DNA from: Zea mays
Lineage: Eukaryota > Streptophyta > Magnoliopsida > Poales > Poaceae
Reading direction: 5' to 3'
NCBI RefSeq assembly: GCF_902167145.1
Contig: NC_050104.1
Coordinates: 9,942,001-10,006,000 of the forward strand
DNA: 64,000 nucleotides
Every line of letters starts with the position of its first letter. Positions within the stretch are counted from its first letter, which is position 1. The notes under the pieces are model-generated. The model searched no databases and had not been told where the DNA came from. It worked only from the letters and a program-made list of their open reading frames with translations. This document shows, piece by piece, positions 46,179 through 57,500 of this stretch. Position numbers and translations under genes: made by a program.

Positions 46179-47315
46179 ATGGGTCCCACCTCCTTTGTCA
46201 TCCAACAGAAGCCCTGAACGTGAAAATGAATCCACATTTGCTGCTGGTAGAAGAAGGGTAAGTAACTGTTATATGTAAGCAGAGCATTAAATTGTTGTTC
46301 TGTTGATGCCAAAAGGCTGTTCTGTTAGAACACTATTTTTTTATCTATACACCCAGTCACCCACATTGAGACCAGTTAATAGCTTACTGATTATGTGTCA
46401 GCAACAATGAGCCTATGTAATATGTAGTTAATGGATTCATGTGCCACAGACTCGTAGTTGTCTGACTGGGTGTTTGGAAGACAACCTTTGTGTTGAATGA
46501 TAATATCTGATTTATTTTATATAAGAGGTCTCTTGTGAAGACAAATCTACTGTGGCACATAATATCTGATTTGTTTGGAAGACAACCCTTGTGAAGACAA
46601 ATCTACTGTGTTTAGGCTTTTCATTTCCACATGATGTCTCTTCTGTAATCCCCATTGCATGAATACTCATTGTTCATTGTCTTGTATTTCAGATTGTTGA
46701 GGTTGTTACGGAATCCTTGACACTCAAGGAGACCTCAATTCCAACAAAGGTTGCTTGACCTATGCAACAAAGGTGTCTGTCATTCTTCATAACAGTAGCG
46801 CTCCTATGAAGAACGCATCTGGATTCCGAACGAAGTTTGAAGCTTGTTTGCCAGATGTTATGGAAAACTTCAATGACTTGTATCCCTAGAAGGATTACCG
46901 CTGAAGGTGATTTATGCTGCGCCATTTGTTGAATACTGGAGCTTATTTTTTTATTCTTGATGCTCTTACATGTGCTCATGGATTTATTAATGTTCTGCAG
47001 AAGAGGGTATTAAAGGTTCTACAAGTTTGGGCAGACTGGTTCCTATTTTGCAGAAAGAACATCATCGTCATCGGAGCGGAAAGAGAGGAATGACGATGTA
47101 CATGATTATCCGAGGAAACGGCGTCGGAGCTAGAGTAGAAGCCGCAGCCCAGTCACAGGAAAGGGATGGAGAGCACAATCGTAGCAGAGACTACCGATCG
47201 CATGGGAACGATGTCGGGAGGGATAGGGTACGCGAGAAAAGCACAAGCCGAGAGCGAGACGACCACTACGACAGAAGCCGAGACAGAGAGAAGGACATGA
47301 GAAAGGGGAGGTGAC
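46179..47315 (+). pseudogene. SR140/U2SURP (RRC1-like) splicing factor fragment
   Basis: Exon 46179-46257 gives WVPPPLSSNRSPERENEST. 46693-46908 gives IVEVVTESLTLKETSIPTKV, then (shifted) LHNSSAPMKNASGFRTKFEA and PDVMENFNDLY..RITAE. 47001-47053 gives KRVLKVLQVWADWFLF. 47054-47315 is an Arg/Ser/Asp-rich tail. These are the CID domain and RS tail of plant SR140 homologs (RRC1 in Arabidopsis), which act in U2 snRNP-linked splicing and light signalling. Stops at 46758 and after FNDLY, at least two frameshifts, and a join where TTTTGCAG follows WFLF directly show it is broken. Splice junctions of the parent gene persist, so it was captured as DNA, as Helitrons do. Confidence 0.8.
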
Positions 47316-47672
47316 CGACCTGAAGCCCTCGTTCACCATTCACCATCATTTGCCTGAACCGAATGGCCTAGGAGCAAGGCGATATTTGAGCATGGTTACC
47401 CTGGTCTGCTCTCCCTGCTTTGTCTGTAATACTTTGGAGTTTTGAGGATTTCAAGTTGATGTTTTGTAGAGAAGAAGACTTGTTTGTAACTTGTTAAAAT
47501 TTTGTCGGATTAAGATGTACCCCGACGTTGTAGTTTATGCTCAAACTAAATGTTGAATACACTCGGATCCAGAATTGTCAGTACCAGGCAACCGAGGTAT
47601 GTACTGTGATTCTTTCTTTCCTGGTCGACTGCTACTGCTAGAGGTAGCCTTAAAGGATCATATCTCTTTACT

Positions 47673-47709
47673 TCTCTACTAACTATTAAGGGGGCAGTGT
47701 AGACTGCCC
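47673..47709 (+). other. Helitron 5' terminus 2
   Basis: TCTCTACTAACTATTAAGG is identical to terminus 1 over 19 bases and similar beyond (CAGTGTAGACTGCCCCC). It is preceded by T rather than A, so flank or boundary is imperfect. Confidence 0.65.
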
Positions 47710-47931
47710 CCGCCTGCGAATCCCACCCGCCGCTCCGCCTCCCCCGCCGCGAATCCCGCCCACGCCTTCCCCGCGGTGAATCCCGCGCCTCCCTCGCCGC
47801 AGAACCCGCCTCCACCCGCGAATCGCCCGCCTCGCCTCCACCCGTGAATCACTCGCCGCTCCTCCATCTCCGTGAACCGCCCAAGCAAAACGCCCGCCGC
47901 CATCCGCGAAAGCGCCAGGGCCGCACCCTCT

Positions 47932-48090
47932 ATGGCTTCGGTGGCTAGGCTAGGCCAGCCGCGCCTCGCTGTCGTCGCTGCGGTTCTTTTGTTTTTGCAA
48001 TTCCCAAGTTGTGACTGGGTGGCGAAAATGCTGGTTACTGTAGCACTAGATCAAGCATGTTGTGCGTGTCTGAAGAAATGCCAATTGTGA
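47932..48090 (+). pseudogene. Captured GC-rich first exon with signal-peptide-like start
   Basis: GC-rich sequence from 47700 resembles a grass 5'UTR/first exon. ATG at 47932 opens a 52-codon frame: MASVARLGQPRLAVVAAVLL, then hydrophobic LFLQFPSC, then sequence without a recognised domain. The first 25 or so residues could be a secretory signal. The frame ends at 48090 and no convincing next exon is seen. Confidence 0.3.
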
Positions 48091-48099
48091 CTTGCTGTT

Positions 48100-49356
48100 T
48101 GTTCAAACATGCTCCATTTCTTCACATATCAACACCCGTCGTCCCTGCGTGTGTTACAAATGTAGTTAACTTAGCCATGATGTGTCCTGCGCGCATTCCA
48201 TCTCTGTCCAGTATGCTTAATGCATTTCTGTACTAGGTAATCCATTACCTCTGTTTCATTTTATTTCAATGACGAACTAGCTTATTGGATTTCGTCTGTC
48301 CAAAGTAAATATTTCGCTTACAGGGCCTCATTGGAGCACGGGAACGGTATCCCCCCACCAACTGTTTGTACACTTTTCTTGTAGAATTAAACTGATTTCT
48401 GTGAAGTTCTTGAACAATTTCTGTAAATTTTTTGCTTTCTAAACAGGTCGTCAGTTGCCGATTATATGTTGCAATGGATGCGTTGAGTACTAGCCTCTAG
48501 GATATCACTGGCTTGGTGAACTGCACACACCAAGACTAAACTATTCATCCTTCGAAGGCTTGTTTGGTTATTGATCCTAATCATGTGTGTTGAGCTGGAT
48601 TAGGGTGTAAATTAGTTTAAATTACATTTCAATCCACCTTAATATATGTAGATTGAGATCAATACTACAATACCCAAATTAGACCGAAGAGAATCAAATT
48701 TATCAGTGATTCTCAAAGTTGTTTGGAAGTGTCATCTAGACATCAAGAGTTCAAAATGCAATTTTGACTATCTAAAATTATAACATGTCTTATTCCATGA
48801 TATTTTTTCCTAAATCAGGGCTAATAGTTTAAATGAAAATGACAAAATAACATTCAATGAACAATTTTAATATTCATTTTTAAAAACCCTATGATTTTTT
48901 TGAGGTTTCTAAGTTCTTCATTTTAAATTGATAAAATAGAGAAAAAAATCAACTTGGAAACTTAATGTCGTTCTTACGTAGAACAACTTTTAGGAAGTCG
49001 CTTTCATAAAACGATGAAACCGTATGCTTCTTTTTAAAAAATGTTTGGTGAGATAAGTTCCCAATCTCATTGTTTTCAAAGGAAATTATTTTTTAGAAAA
49101 AAAAATCATTCTCTTGGTGGACTTTTCGTTTTTAGTAAAAGTCGTTTTTTATAGACGATTTTATAAGTGCCAACTGCCAACAAATGTTGTTTTATTTTTG
49201 AAATTTTGCATTTTTCATATAAAAGCATGTTAGAAGATAGAAAAATCTGCCTGTGCCACCGGCCATCGCCCTACCATCACAATTTTAATTGAGGTTGCAT
49301 CAATAAACATGTTGATGTAGATCAATATAGTTTGTGTGTGGTTTACATGTTTTAAA
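48100..49356. other. AT-rich DNA between Helitron ends
   Basis: No coding exon can be supported. GGCTTGTTTGGTTATTGATCC near 48558 looks like one MITE end. The remainder is intron-like or intergenic. Confidence 0.4.
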
Positions 49357-49395
49357 TCTAGTACTACTTATTAAGGCTCTAAAGGTAGCCTGTCT
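49357..49395 (+). other. Helitron 5'-end-like sequence 3
   Basis: TCTAGTACTACTTATTAAGG follows an A. It differs from the consensus TCTATACTAC.. by one inserted base. The GC-rich captured sequence begins shortly after, as at the other two ends. Confidence 0.5.
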
Positions 49396-49746
49396 TTTCT
49401 CGTTCTGTCATTCTACGATCTCAACCATCCGTTCTACAATTCTATAATCCCAGCCGTCCGATCCTACGTTTCAGTCTAGCTCCCCGATCCCGCACAGGCG
49501 CACACCGATCCCACTCCTATCGCGCCCCGAAACCTTCTCGTCTGGAAACCGTCGCCCCCGACCTCCCATCTCCTCCCCGAAACCCTCTCCTTGCCCTCAA
49601 CGCCGTCCCTCCTGCAATCCCACCCCCGCCCGCCGTCCCTTCCCTCCATCCCGCCCCCGCCCGCGCCTGCATCCCGCGCCGCCCCCGCGCTCCCATCCGC
49701 TATCCCATCTATCTCGCCGTCGACCTCGCCCACCCTGCCTCCCACA

Positions 49747-50331
49747 ATGGGGAGCGCCATCAGCGACCGCCACATCCGCGACCTAGCCCACCCTGCCTCC
49801 CACGATGGGGAGCCACAGTCGGCGCTCGACCGGCGGTCGCAGATCCACCACCGGCTCACGACGCGCGCCGCGTGGAGCGGGGGCGTCCACCGGCGGTACT
49901 ACAAGACGAGCGGGTACGGCCGGTGCTACGGCAACAGCACGGGCCCGCCGTGCGCGGGGTGGGTGGAGATGATGGTGCCCGTGTTCTCGCGCGCGGCGTG
50001 GCGGTGCGTGTGGCACATGATCCAGAACGACCTCATCTACGCATGGTGCATGGACTACATGCTCGGCTACTGCGCGCAGGGCGACCGGAGCCGCAACGTC
50101 GGGGTCGTCGACAGCCAGTACGTGCTCCACCGGGGCATCCCTACGCTCGACGACGACGGCAAGGCGACGACGACGGCTGCCACGTCGGCATTGGGGACGG
50201 CAGACCGGTTAGCGGTCAGGCAGCAGTCCTACACCGAGCTGCAGCTATTCAACAGGAGGTGGAAGAAGGCCGTGGCGGAGGACTGGTGCTGGACCGACCC
50301 TTACCCGAACCCGGGGACGACCACTGGCTGA
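49747..50331 (+). pseudogene. DUF707 (PF05212) protein fragment
   Basis: The frame from ATG 49747 (MGSAISDRH) or 49591 runs to TGA 50331. Its central and C-terminal part is the conserved DUF707 block: GYGRCYGNSTGPPCAGWVEM, VPVFSRAAWRCVWHMIQNDL, YAWCMDYMLGYCAQGDRSRN, VGVVDSQYVLHRGIPTL. These proteins (annotated as lysine-ketoglutarate reductase trans-splicing related) are Golgi type II proteins of unclear role. Here the N-terminal membrane anchor and about two thirds of the usual length are missing, and unrelated GC-rich sequence precedes the block. It is probably a Helitron-captured last exon, although the ORF is intact. Confidence 0.75.
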
Positions 50332-50502
50332 CCGTTGGACGGAGCGAGGCAGCGCAGGGAAGTACAGTAGTTGGTACCTGTCAGATTGACCTTGCCTAGA
50401 AGATGGTAGTAGATCATACACCCGCATTAATTTACAGGTTCACAGAGAGCTATACATATGAGGCCTAGATGTGATCGACAGTGAGAAGGCCTAGGGGAGA
50501 AG

Positions 50503-50603
50503 ATGGCTGCAGAAATGGTGAAGGCGGCGATGAGTGGCAAGCTCAAGGAGATGGATTGGGAAAAGAAGATCAAAATCTGCGAGCTTGTGGAGCAAGATCC
50601 TGG
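50503..50603 (+). pseudogene. TOM1-like (TOL) VHS-domain first exon fragment
   Basis: ATG at 50503 gives MAAEMVKAAMSGKLKEMDWE and KIKICELVEQDPG, up to a donor GG|GTATGA at 50603. This matches the start of the VHS domain of plant TOL proteins, ubiquitin-binding adaptors of endosomal sorting. No further VHS exons are found nearby, so it is a single captured exon. Confidence 0.6.
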
Positions 50604-50864
50604 GTATGACTGCCACCCCCTGTTTTTTTCATTCGGAACCCTTGTTTACTGAGTAGCATTGCCTAAAATACAGACAGTGGTTACACTGTTTAATCAAGTG
50701 CAATAGTTTTTATATGATGCTCGCTGCCTAAAGAAGTGTAGTTGTGGATATTGTTTTTCTGTGACCTGTTTAGTTTCAGTTTTTAGTGTATCAGGTTGCA
50801 TTGTTGAAGTGAAAACATGATGTTTTAGATTTTAGAGAGTGTAACCTGTGTCATTTAAGATTTT

Positions 50865-51012
50865 AGACAATCTGCTGGAGCTGAGTTGTACATTCTGCAA
50901 CCTGATGGTGCGCACGAGGTGGATGCGGTGGCATTGCCATGGGGGAAGGAGACACACGAGGACAGCAAGGCAAAGGCGAAACAAAGGGATTGCGAAGGCA
51001 GAACCCTCTTAA
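50865..51012 (+). pseudogene. Exon-like fragment, unidentified
   Basis: Between an acceptor (ATTTTAG) and a donor (AAT|GTAAGTAG) the frame reads SAGAELYILQPDGAHEVDAV and ETHEDSKAKAKQRD. I do not recognise the protein. A further short exon-like piece near 51412-51474 reads VIGLRLANDNGTSAKHIRK and ends in TAG; its origin is also unknown. Confidence 0.35.
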
Positions 51013-51625
51013 TGTAAGTAGAGGTTTACTCTTTTATCTGATTCGATGCTTAATCTAAGTAGAGAATCTAGCCAATCGCATGTCGACATGTCCTCCCTTG
51101 GCCTGCAGCTAGCAAAGGCATCAGCAAACTATTCCACAATCTCCTCCATCGTGTGTGCTAGATACCAATATCAACATAGATATATATTTGCATTCCTATT
51201 TTCTTTTTATCGGCTAACAACAACTAACTAAATTTGTGTCAATCACAAACTGAAACTTAAAGCAAACAAAGAAAAACAATCCATCTAGAAATCATGAAGA
51301 TGAACTGCATGCGTATGGAGAAGGGGTAGATGGAATATGTAATTTTTTTGATAAAAATGCACAGACTGCTGCACTAATAGTTGCTAAATATATTAAGTTC
51401 ATAACTGAGCAGGTCATTGGTCTTCGTCTTGCAAATGACAATGGGACTTCTGCAAAGCACATCAGGAAGAACTAGCTGGTACATTTCTGAAATTTGTGTT
51501 ACATTACACACTCCATAGGTTGACAATAAAGATTATGTGGTTTTAACTGGATAATATGTATCCTTCCCAATCCTCATCATTCTTTTTTGACGTATCTCTC
51601 CTTTGTCCTTGTCTGTACTGTGTAG

Positions 51626-51702
51626 GGCCTATGCAAGGAAGAAGGGAAGAAATAATGTGACACTAGATGATCTCATTCATGTTATTACTCTGAAAGGAAG
51701 AT
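51626..51702 (+). pseudogene. ENY2 (SAGA/TREX-2 subunit) exon fragment
   Basis: After CTGTGTAG the frame reads AYARKKGRNNVTLDDLIHVI, then TLKGR, to a donor-like GAT|GTCAGT. This is the conserved C-terminal helix region of plant ENY2 (R-x-Y-x-[RK]KKGR..V..DDLIH.ITPKGR). ENY2 works in histone H2B deubiquitination and mRNA export. The usual ITPKGR is ITLKGR here. Only one exon is present. Confidence 0.6.
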
Positions 51703-53771
51703 GTCAGTTGTCTTTTCTGTCCCTTGATTTCTTTTTTTATTGCAACTTGATTTGTTCCCACAAATTTCATTGTATCGAAATATAATTCAATATGTGCCTT
51801 TGCATGATTCGTCTTTATTTGCCTACTACGACTAAACCTGTAGCTAAACAAATGGACAATTGTTGAGATATTATGCTTGAAAGTTTCCCATCTTTCTTGT
51901 CCCATGAAATGTTCATTGTCGGGCAGTTTTACACTTCTACTTCCATGGTTGTGATATAGATTATTTTGTTGGGCTGCAATACCAGAGTAATAAGGTGTCG
52001 GCAAACCTAACCCTCTGGTATCTCCCTAAACTTATTCTGATGAAAACCACCAGAAGGCTACAGTTCATGTCAAGCCTGTGCATCTGTTGCCTGACATTGG
52101 CTCATGGTTTTGTTCATATTTTTTAAATATAGTATTAGATCCTTGCACACCAAGCGATTGCCCCCTCAGTGCTTATCAGTATGCCATTTCGCTCGAATAA
52201 AATGAACTGGAACACTTGGGATTGGAAAACAAATACATTGTTACAACATAACTCTGCGGATTCGAATTTGAACAATGTTATGTTGTTAACTCTTTCTTAT
52301 CTTTTGTAGAGTGTTATTACTTGCTAAAGGCACTGCCATATATAAATCTTTTTCTTGTGCCATTTTTTGATCTTATTTGATACCGGTGTTTATTATCTTC
52401 CTTTGTCTGCAATACGATATGGATGCTTCTTATTTTTGGTGAAAGTACTATATTATGCCTAATTATTTTATGTTACCGACAACCATATTTAGGGGTGACT
52501 ATGGTGAGTGGATTACTTTTCTTGCTCTGTTGATGCGTCTATTTTTCTTCTTTGCGGGTAGAGTAGCAAACATGGTTCACATATGAGTACTTTTTAGATT
52601 TTTTATGTCCGCTAATAATCAAATTTGTACTTGTTTTCGAGATAACTGAATGCTACATTTTTTAAGGGAACAAAAAATACCTTGCGCCCAACCTGAACAA
52701 ATTTTATTACTTACTGGAATCATTCATTTGTATGACTGAAGAAAAAGAAAAGGGACACTTCACATCTTTGTAGCATTGATTCTGAATCGATTTATATTTA
52801 GGTCTACCCAGTTTATTATGCCTAAAATATGATTATTGTAGCTTAATTGGAGCTTCCGCTGTCAACAATTATTCTTGTGAGTGTTGATCCTTACCAATTC
52901 ATCGATATGAGGTATGGAATATTTCAACATTTGCCTTGATGCATATCCAGATGAAGTTTTGTTTACACAACTTTTTATTAACTAAAATATATGAACATTG
53001 CAGTTAAACGAATAGTAATCATTTTTTCAATGTAGTACTGAATTGTGTTCTACATGAATATCAGGCTTATGTCTACATATCTGTTCAGTAATTGATATAG
53101 AACCAATCTACAATTTTTTAAGGTTGACATCCTAATTATGAGGCATACAACTTACCTTGACCCCACATTTTATTTAATAAGGACATTTAACCTACATGCC
53201 ATTAAGACTTTTTACAGGGGTGGGGTGGGTACACCTTGAGACTTAGTGGTAGCATATTTTAAAGTATTATCATGCTGAATTTCATATTGTCAAGTTTACC
53301 TTATAAAAACTGCTCATTTTTATGAACCGGAAAAATCACTATTCGTTTGTGAATGAACTTTCGTGTTTTTTCTCAAGGTGAATCCTGGCTGTACTACTTC
53401 TAAACCTTCTTATCAAGCTTATTTCGAGAACAAACGAACCACACATCTTTGATGATGAATTTGCACTGCCCTCTGATAGTTTATTTCATCCTTGTGATAA
53501 TGTGAAGCTTTGTTCATTTTTTGAAATTATAGTGTGAATTTTTATACATAGAATAATGATGCTAAATCGATTCTGAGGGATCAAAATTCATGAACTGAAA
53601 CATGCATGTTTAGAGAGGCATGCATTCCATCAGTTTCACTGTGTTTTTCTGTTCTAGATTTTCATGAACTTGAAACCTGTTTAGAGAGGCCCTCAATCAG
53701 TTTGACTGGGATTTATTTCTGCTCTAGAAATTTCGTCGCACATTTAGCAATTCTTTGAGTACTGTATACTA
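51703..53771. other. AT-rich non-coding tract
   Basis: Long T-rich intron-like sequence without ORFs or recognisable element ends, up to the mariner-like TIR. It may be intron carried with the captured fragments. Confidence 0.4.
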
Positions 53772-53805
53772 CTCCCTCCGTTCGTAAATCTCCGTCGCAT
53801 GAGCG
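53772..53805. repeat. Left TIR of the mariner-like element
   Basis: It starts CTCCCTCCG after TA. It pairs with 58390-58423, with a few mismatches (GTCGCATGAGC against ATCGTGTAAGC). Confidence 0.93.
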
Positions 53806-54035
53806 TTTTGCGTTTTTCTACTAATCTCCATCGTATTAGCTCCGTTCTTGGTTTGCTCAGTAGCAGGCGCTTTGTTTCCTGTATCCGTCGTTTCGTTTCT
53901 ACAGTGGCATCATTAATGCGCTACCAGCCCACCATCCCGTTAGCTTCTTTATGGAGCATCAACGTGTGCTGCCGCTCCACTCCACACTGTTGTGCTGTCG
54001 CGCGCACACTTCATGCAGTCACATCGGTGCTTGCC

Positions 54036-54365
54036 ATGGAGGATCAACTAGAATCGTTTGTACCAGAGAAGCTCGTTCGTGGTGTCAACTGGGCGCCTGA
54101 TTCAAGCGACGAAGAAGACAATGATCAACAGGAGAATACTGCTGCCGAAGAGGATGATGTTGATGTTGCTCATGCTCTAATGCAACTTGCATCAACAGAG
54201 GTAACCAAGTTTCAATCTGACAAGGAAAAAGAAGATTGTGCTACCTTGCTGCTCCCTGTCTATCTTCCTCTTTTGTATGGACAACATGAACAACAAGTTT
54301 ACGATGCCTCTGTAACTTTGTTTTGGATTGGACGTGGCCTTGTTCATGGGTATGCCTTTGTTTAG
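54036..54365 (+). CDS. Small acidic ORF convergent to the transposase, unknown function
   Basis: ATG at 54036 has a good context (TTGCCATGGAGG) and opens 109 codons: MEDQLESFVPEKLVRGVNWA, DSSDEEDNDQQENTAAEEDD, then KFQSDKEKEDCATLLLPVYL and a C-terminal aromatic stretch, stop at 54365. The frame is open further upstream to 53799, inside the TIR, but that part looks non-coding. The acidic and helical texture looks like real protein. It points toward the transposase and ends about 160 bp from the transposase stop. I do not recognise it; it could be a captured exon (a GT donor candidate lies near the end) or a second element-encoded protein. Confidence 0.45.
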   Translation: MEDQLESFVPEKLVRGVNWAPDSSDEEDNDQQENTAAEEDDVDVAHALMQLASTEVTKFQSDKEKEDCATLLLPVYLPLLYGQHEQQVYDASVTLFWIGRGLVHGYAFV

Positions 54366-54528
54366 TTTTTTCCTTGATTTTTTTATGTTGGATGTAATCT
54401 GAACAGTGTAAACAAGTTTATCATGAGTTGCAGGTGAAATCTGGAATTTTTTTTATTTTGCTTGCAGTTTGCATTCGAGCTAATGAACCTGATATACACA
54501 TGCTAACCGTATCTGGACTTAAACAATT

Positions 54529-57500
54529 CTAAGTACCGACGAATTGCATGGCTTGATTATGAAGCTGCAAAGGGCACTTGAGAGTAACGGGAAGTCGTCC
54601 TTGCAACTCCAGGGTCTTCTTCTTCATGTGAGGAATGTTGTAGTGCTGGCCGCCATTTTGCTTCATGATCTCCATCATACAACCCTGCTGGGTTAGGAAA
54701 ATTCGGTTTGATCTATCCACAGGATAATTCTGATATGACTCATCAACCTTTCTGAGAATTTCTCTAATGTTGTTTGGTGTACCTTTCTCAAACAAAGATT
54801 GGATTGCAGCAAAAAATCCAAGATCCAAAACGTTCAGATCAGGTGAATTAGGAGGCTGGCATGTTAGCCTAATGTCCCAACCATCTTCTTTGGCGGCTGT
54901 CACAAACGATGGATCATCTACACCAATGTGAGTCCTTGCATTGTCTTGTTGGATGAAGATTGGCATCCCTCTTTCTTCAGCTGGCCACTTCGCCTTCAAA
55001 GCTGGTAGAACTTTGTTCACCAGAAAGTCTCGACTCACATCCTTTGTTACCGACGTCATGGGTTTTGTTACAAGGACACCTGCAAATGCAAAGACAATGT
55101 TATGTAAAGCATATGAAAATATTGCAGATAAAATTACATTGTCTTACCTCTCTCCCTATTTTGACTCTTTCTTTTTGCTGGTTCTACCTTGACAAAAGGG
55201 AAAATCCCTATTTTACCATCAAATGTGCAATTTCCATTTGCTTCATATCTAGGCCTTGTAACCACAGCTAGAAACATTACCTTTTCTATGAAATTCTTAC
55301 TTTTAACACAACGCTGGGTCTTTCTTCATCATTGGTCAGATAATATTTTTGGTTCTTTTTTTTTGAACGTAATGGCAGGAGCTCTGCCTCTCAATTAAGA
55401 AGAATGAAATTGACCCAGTTTTAAGGAAAACCGGGCCCAAAACCTACACAGAGCGCACAGTAGAAAAACCGGCGAAGGAGCTAACAAACAGCCTAGACAA
55501 CGACAGTCCCCACACACAGACACATCTAGAGTCATCGTTGCCAAGCTCAAAAAGAGACGAGCAGCTCCGACTTCCCAAGACGAGCCGCACACTGCCAAAG
55601 CAACTCGACGACGCTTACATCCAGACATCGACGCAAGGAATAAGACCGCGGCGCGCCATCGTTGCCAAGCCTTAGCACACCCACACGAGGCAGCTCCGAT
55701 TCTTCACCACGAGCAAAGACCCACAACGCCGAACCCCGGGAGCGAGCAGACGCCAAAAGCGACAAAGGCCCGAACACCATCGAACCAAGCGGAGTGACAA
55801 AGAGCCTCCACAACACGGACGAACACACAAACTGGAGGTCTCCTGGGCCGCGCCTTCAAGAAGGAGAAACAACGTCGAAAAGCCGTCGCCGCCCGCCTGG
55901 TACAAACCAAGCAAAGTTTCCTCCGAAGACCTAGCAGAGCAGTGTAGATCGCCATTAGCAAGGAGAAAGCTGAAGGGTCAGCCACGCCGATGTCACCCCG
56001 CCAAGCCGTCGCGTGATGTCATCTTCTGCCGCCCACCGACACACCAACCCACCAGCCCCAACCCTCAGAGCCCCAACGCCGGTCGAGCACCAGCGAGAGA
56101 CCTCAAGAAGGCCAAGGCGAGGGTTCCCGCATGGGGCGAGAGGTCCAAAGACGGCACCCTCAATAGGGTAAGGGTGGCGCCCACGGGCGTCACCGCTGTC
56201 CACCCAAAAGCGAGCATGGCTTTCGCCGGAGGACCTCCCACCACATGCCCCAACGCACGGAGCCAGCCGGCCCTCGCGCCGCACCTCGCGCCGGCCATCC
56301 CTGGCAGCAGCCGCTGCGCCGCGCCAGAACCGCTGGCATGCGCACAACCGCAAACGCCGCCGGGGCCACTACTGCCCACATGCCGACGCCACACACCACC
56401 ACTGAGGAGCCAGATCCTCTGCTCCTCGTCAACGCACGGTTGTCGCCCCGTCCACAGCAGTAGTCTAGGCCGTGAGGGGAGGGGCAGCGAAGAAGAGAGC
56501 ACCACCCCACAGTGCCTACACGAGGCCCAAACCGACGCTGCTGCCGACGCAAACCCCACCTGCCGCCAGCGCCACGCGCCCATGTCCCCTCGCCTGCTGC
56601 CGCCAGGAAGCCGTCGAGGCCCTGGCCGGCCCTGCCGCGCTGGAGAAGGGACGAGGAGGCGGCGGTCTTGACGGCGTCCAGCTCCACGTAGCACGACGCC
56701 GGCGCCACGACAGCCGGCAGCTTGAAGGAGCCGGAGAAGTGCAGCGCGGCCGCGGCGGGCATCCGCTGGCGCTGGGCCGCCGCCCTGCTGCCGCGGAGGA
56801 TCATGGAGAGCAGGAGCTGGAGGATGCCGCCGGCAGCCTACTGCCGGGCGGGCTTCAGCTCGGCCGCCTTGTTCTTCTTGAAGCAAAATCGCCCCGCCGC
56901 CACCTTCCTTGGGTCGCGCGGACATCCGGCGGCGCCCTCCGGTGACGGCGAGGTGGGCTGGAGTGGAGGGAAGGGGCGGCGGCGGCTAGGGTTTTGGCCG
57001 CCCGTGTCGCCCTAGTGGGAGGCGACCGAGCGGGTTCTGCACCTATGTGGGGATGCTGAATTTATTTTTGGTTCTTTCGTGTCCTATAGAACCATTTTTC
57101 GTCAATGTACACAACATTGTACAATGGCTTGAAAAATAGTGAACCATTAATCATGGACAAACAGTATTTTACCCAAGCTATTTTGTTCTCATCAGTCAAG
57201 CTAAACTTAAGGTCATTAGTGTGACGACGAAAGTAGCCTTCTTTGTAACGCTTATAAAGAGTGCTTTTCTTCACACCTAAAGCATTTGCGAGGTCTTGAA
57301 AGGTAGAGCGCTGCTTTAGAGGAATGTTTTTTTTGGCCTCTATATCAATTTGTACTCGTTTTCTTCCACAGTTCTTGGAGTACTTGTTTATAATTCCTTC
57401 TGTTCCACCATCTTGTCCATTTTTCCAAATGGACTGTACAACTCTTAAAGGCACTCCAAATTTTTCAGAAACCGATTTTGAAACTCCACGGCCAAGAATA

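Noticed and set aside
55395..57015. Ala/Arg/Gly-rich ORFs up to 286 codons on both strands
   Set aside because: They lie in the GC-rich body of the LINE insertion, overlap each other in several frames and contain no domain.
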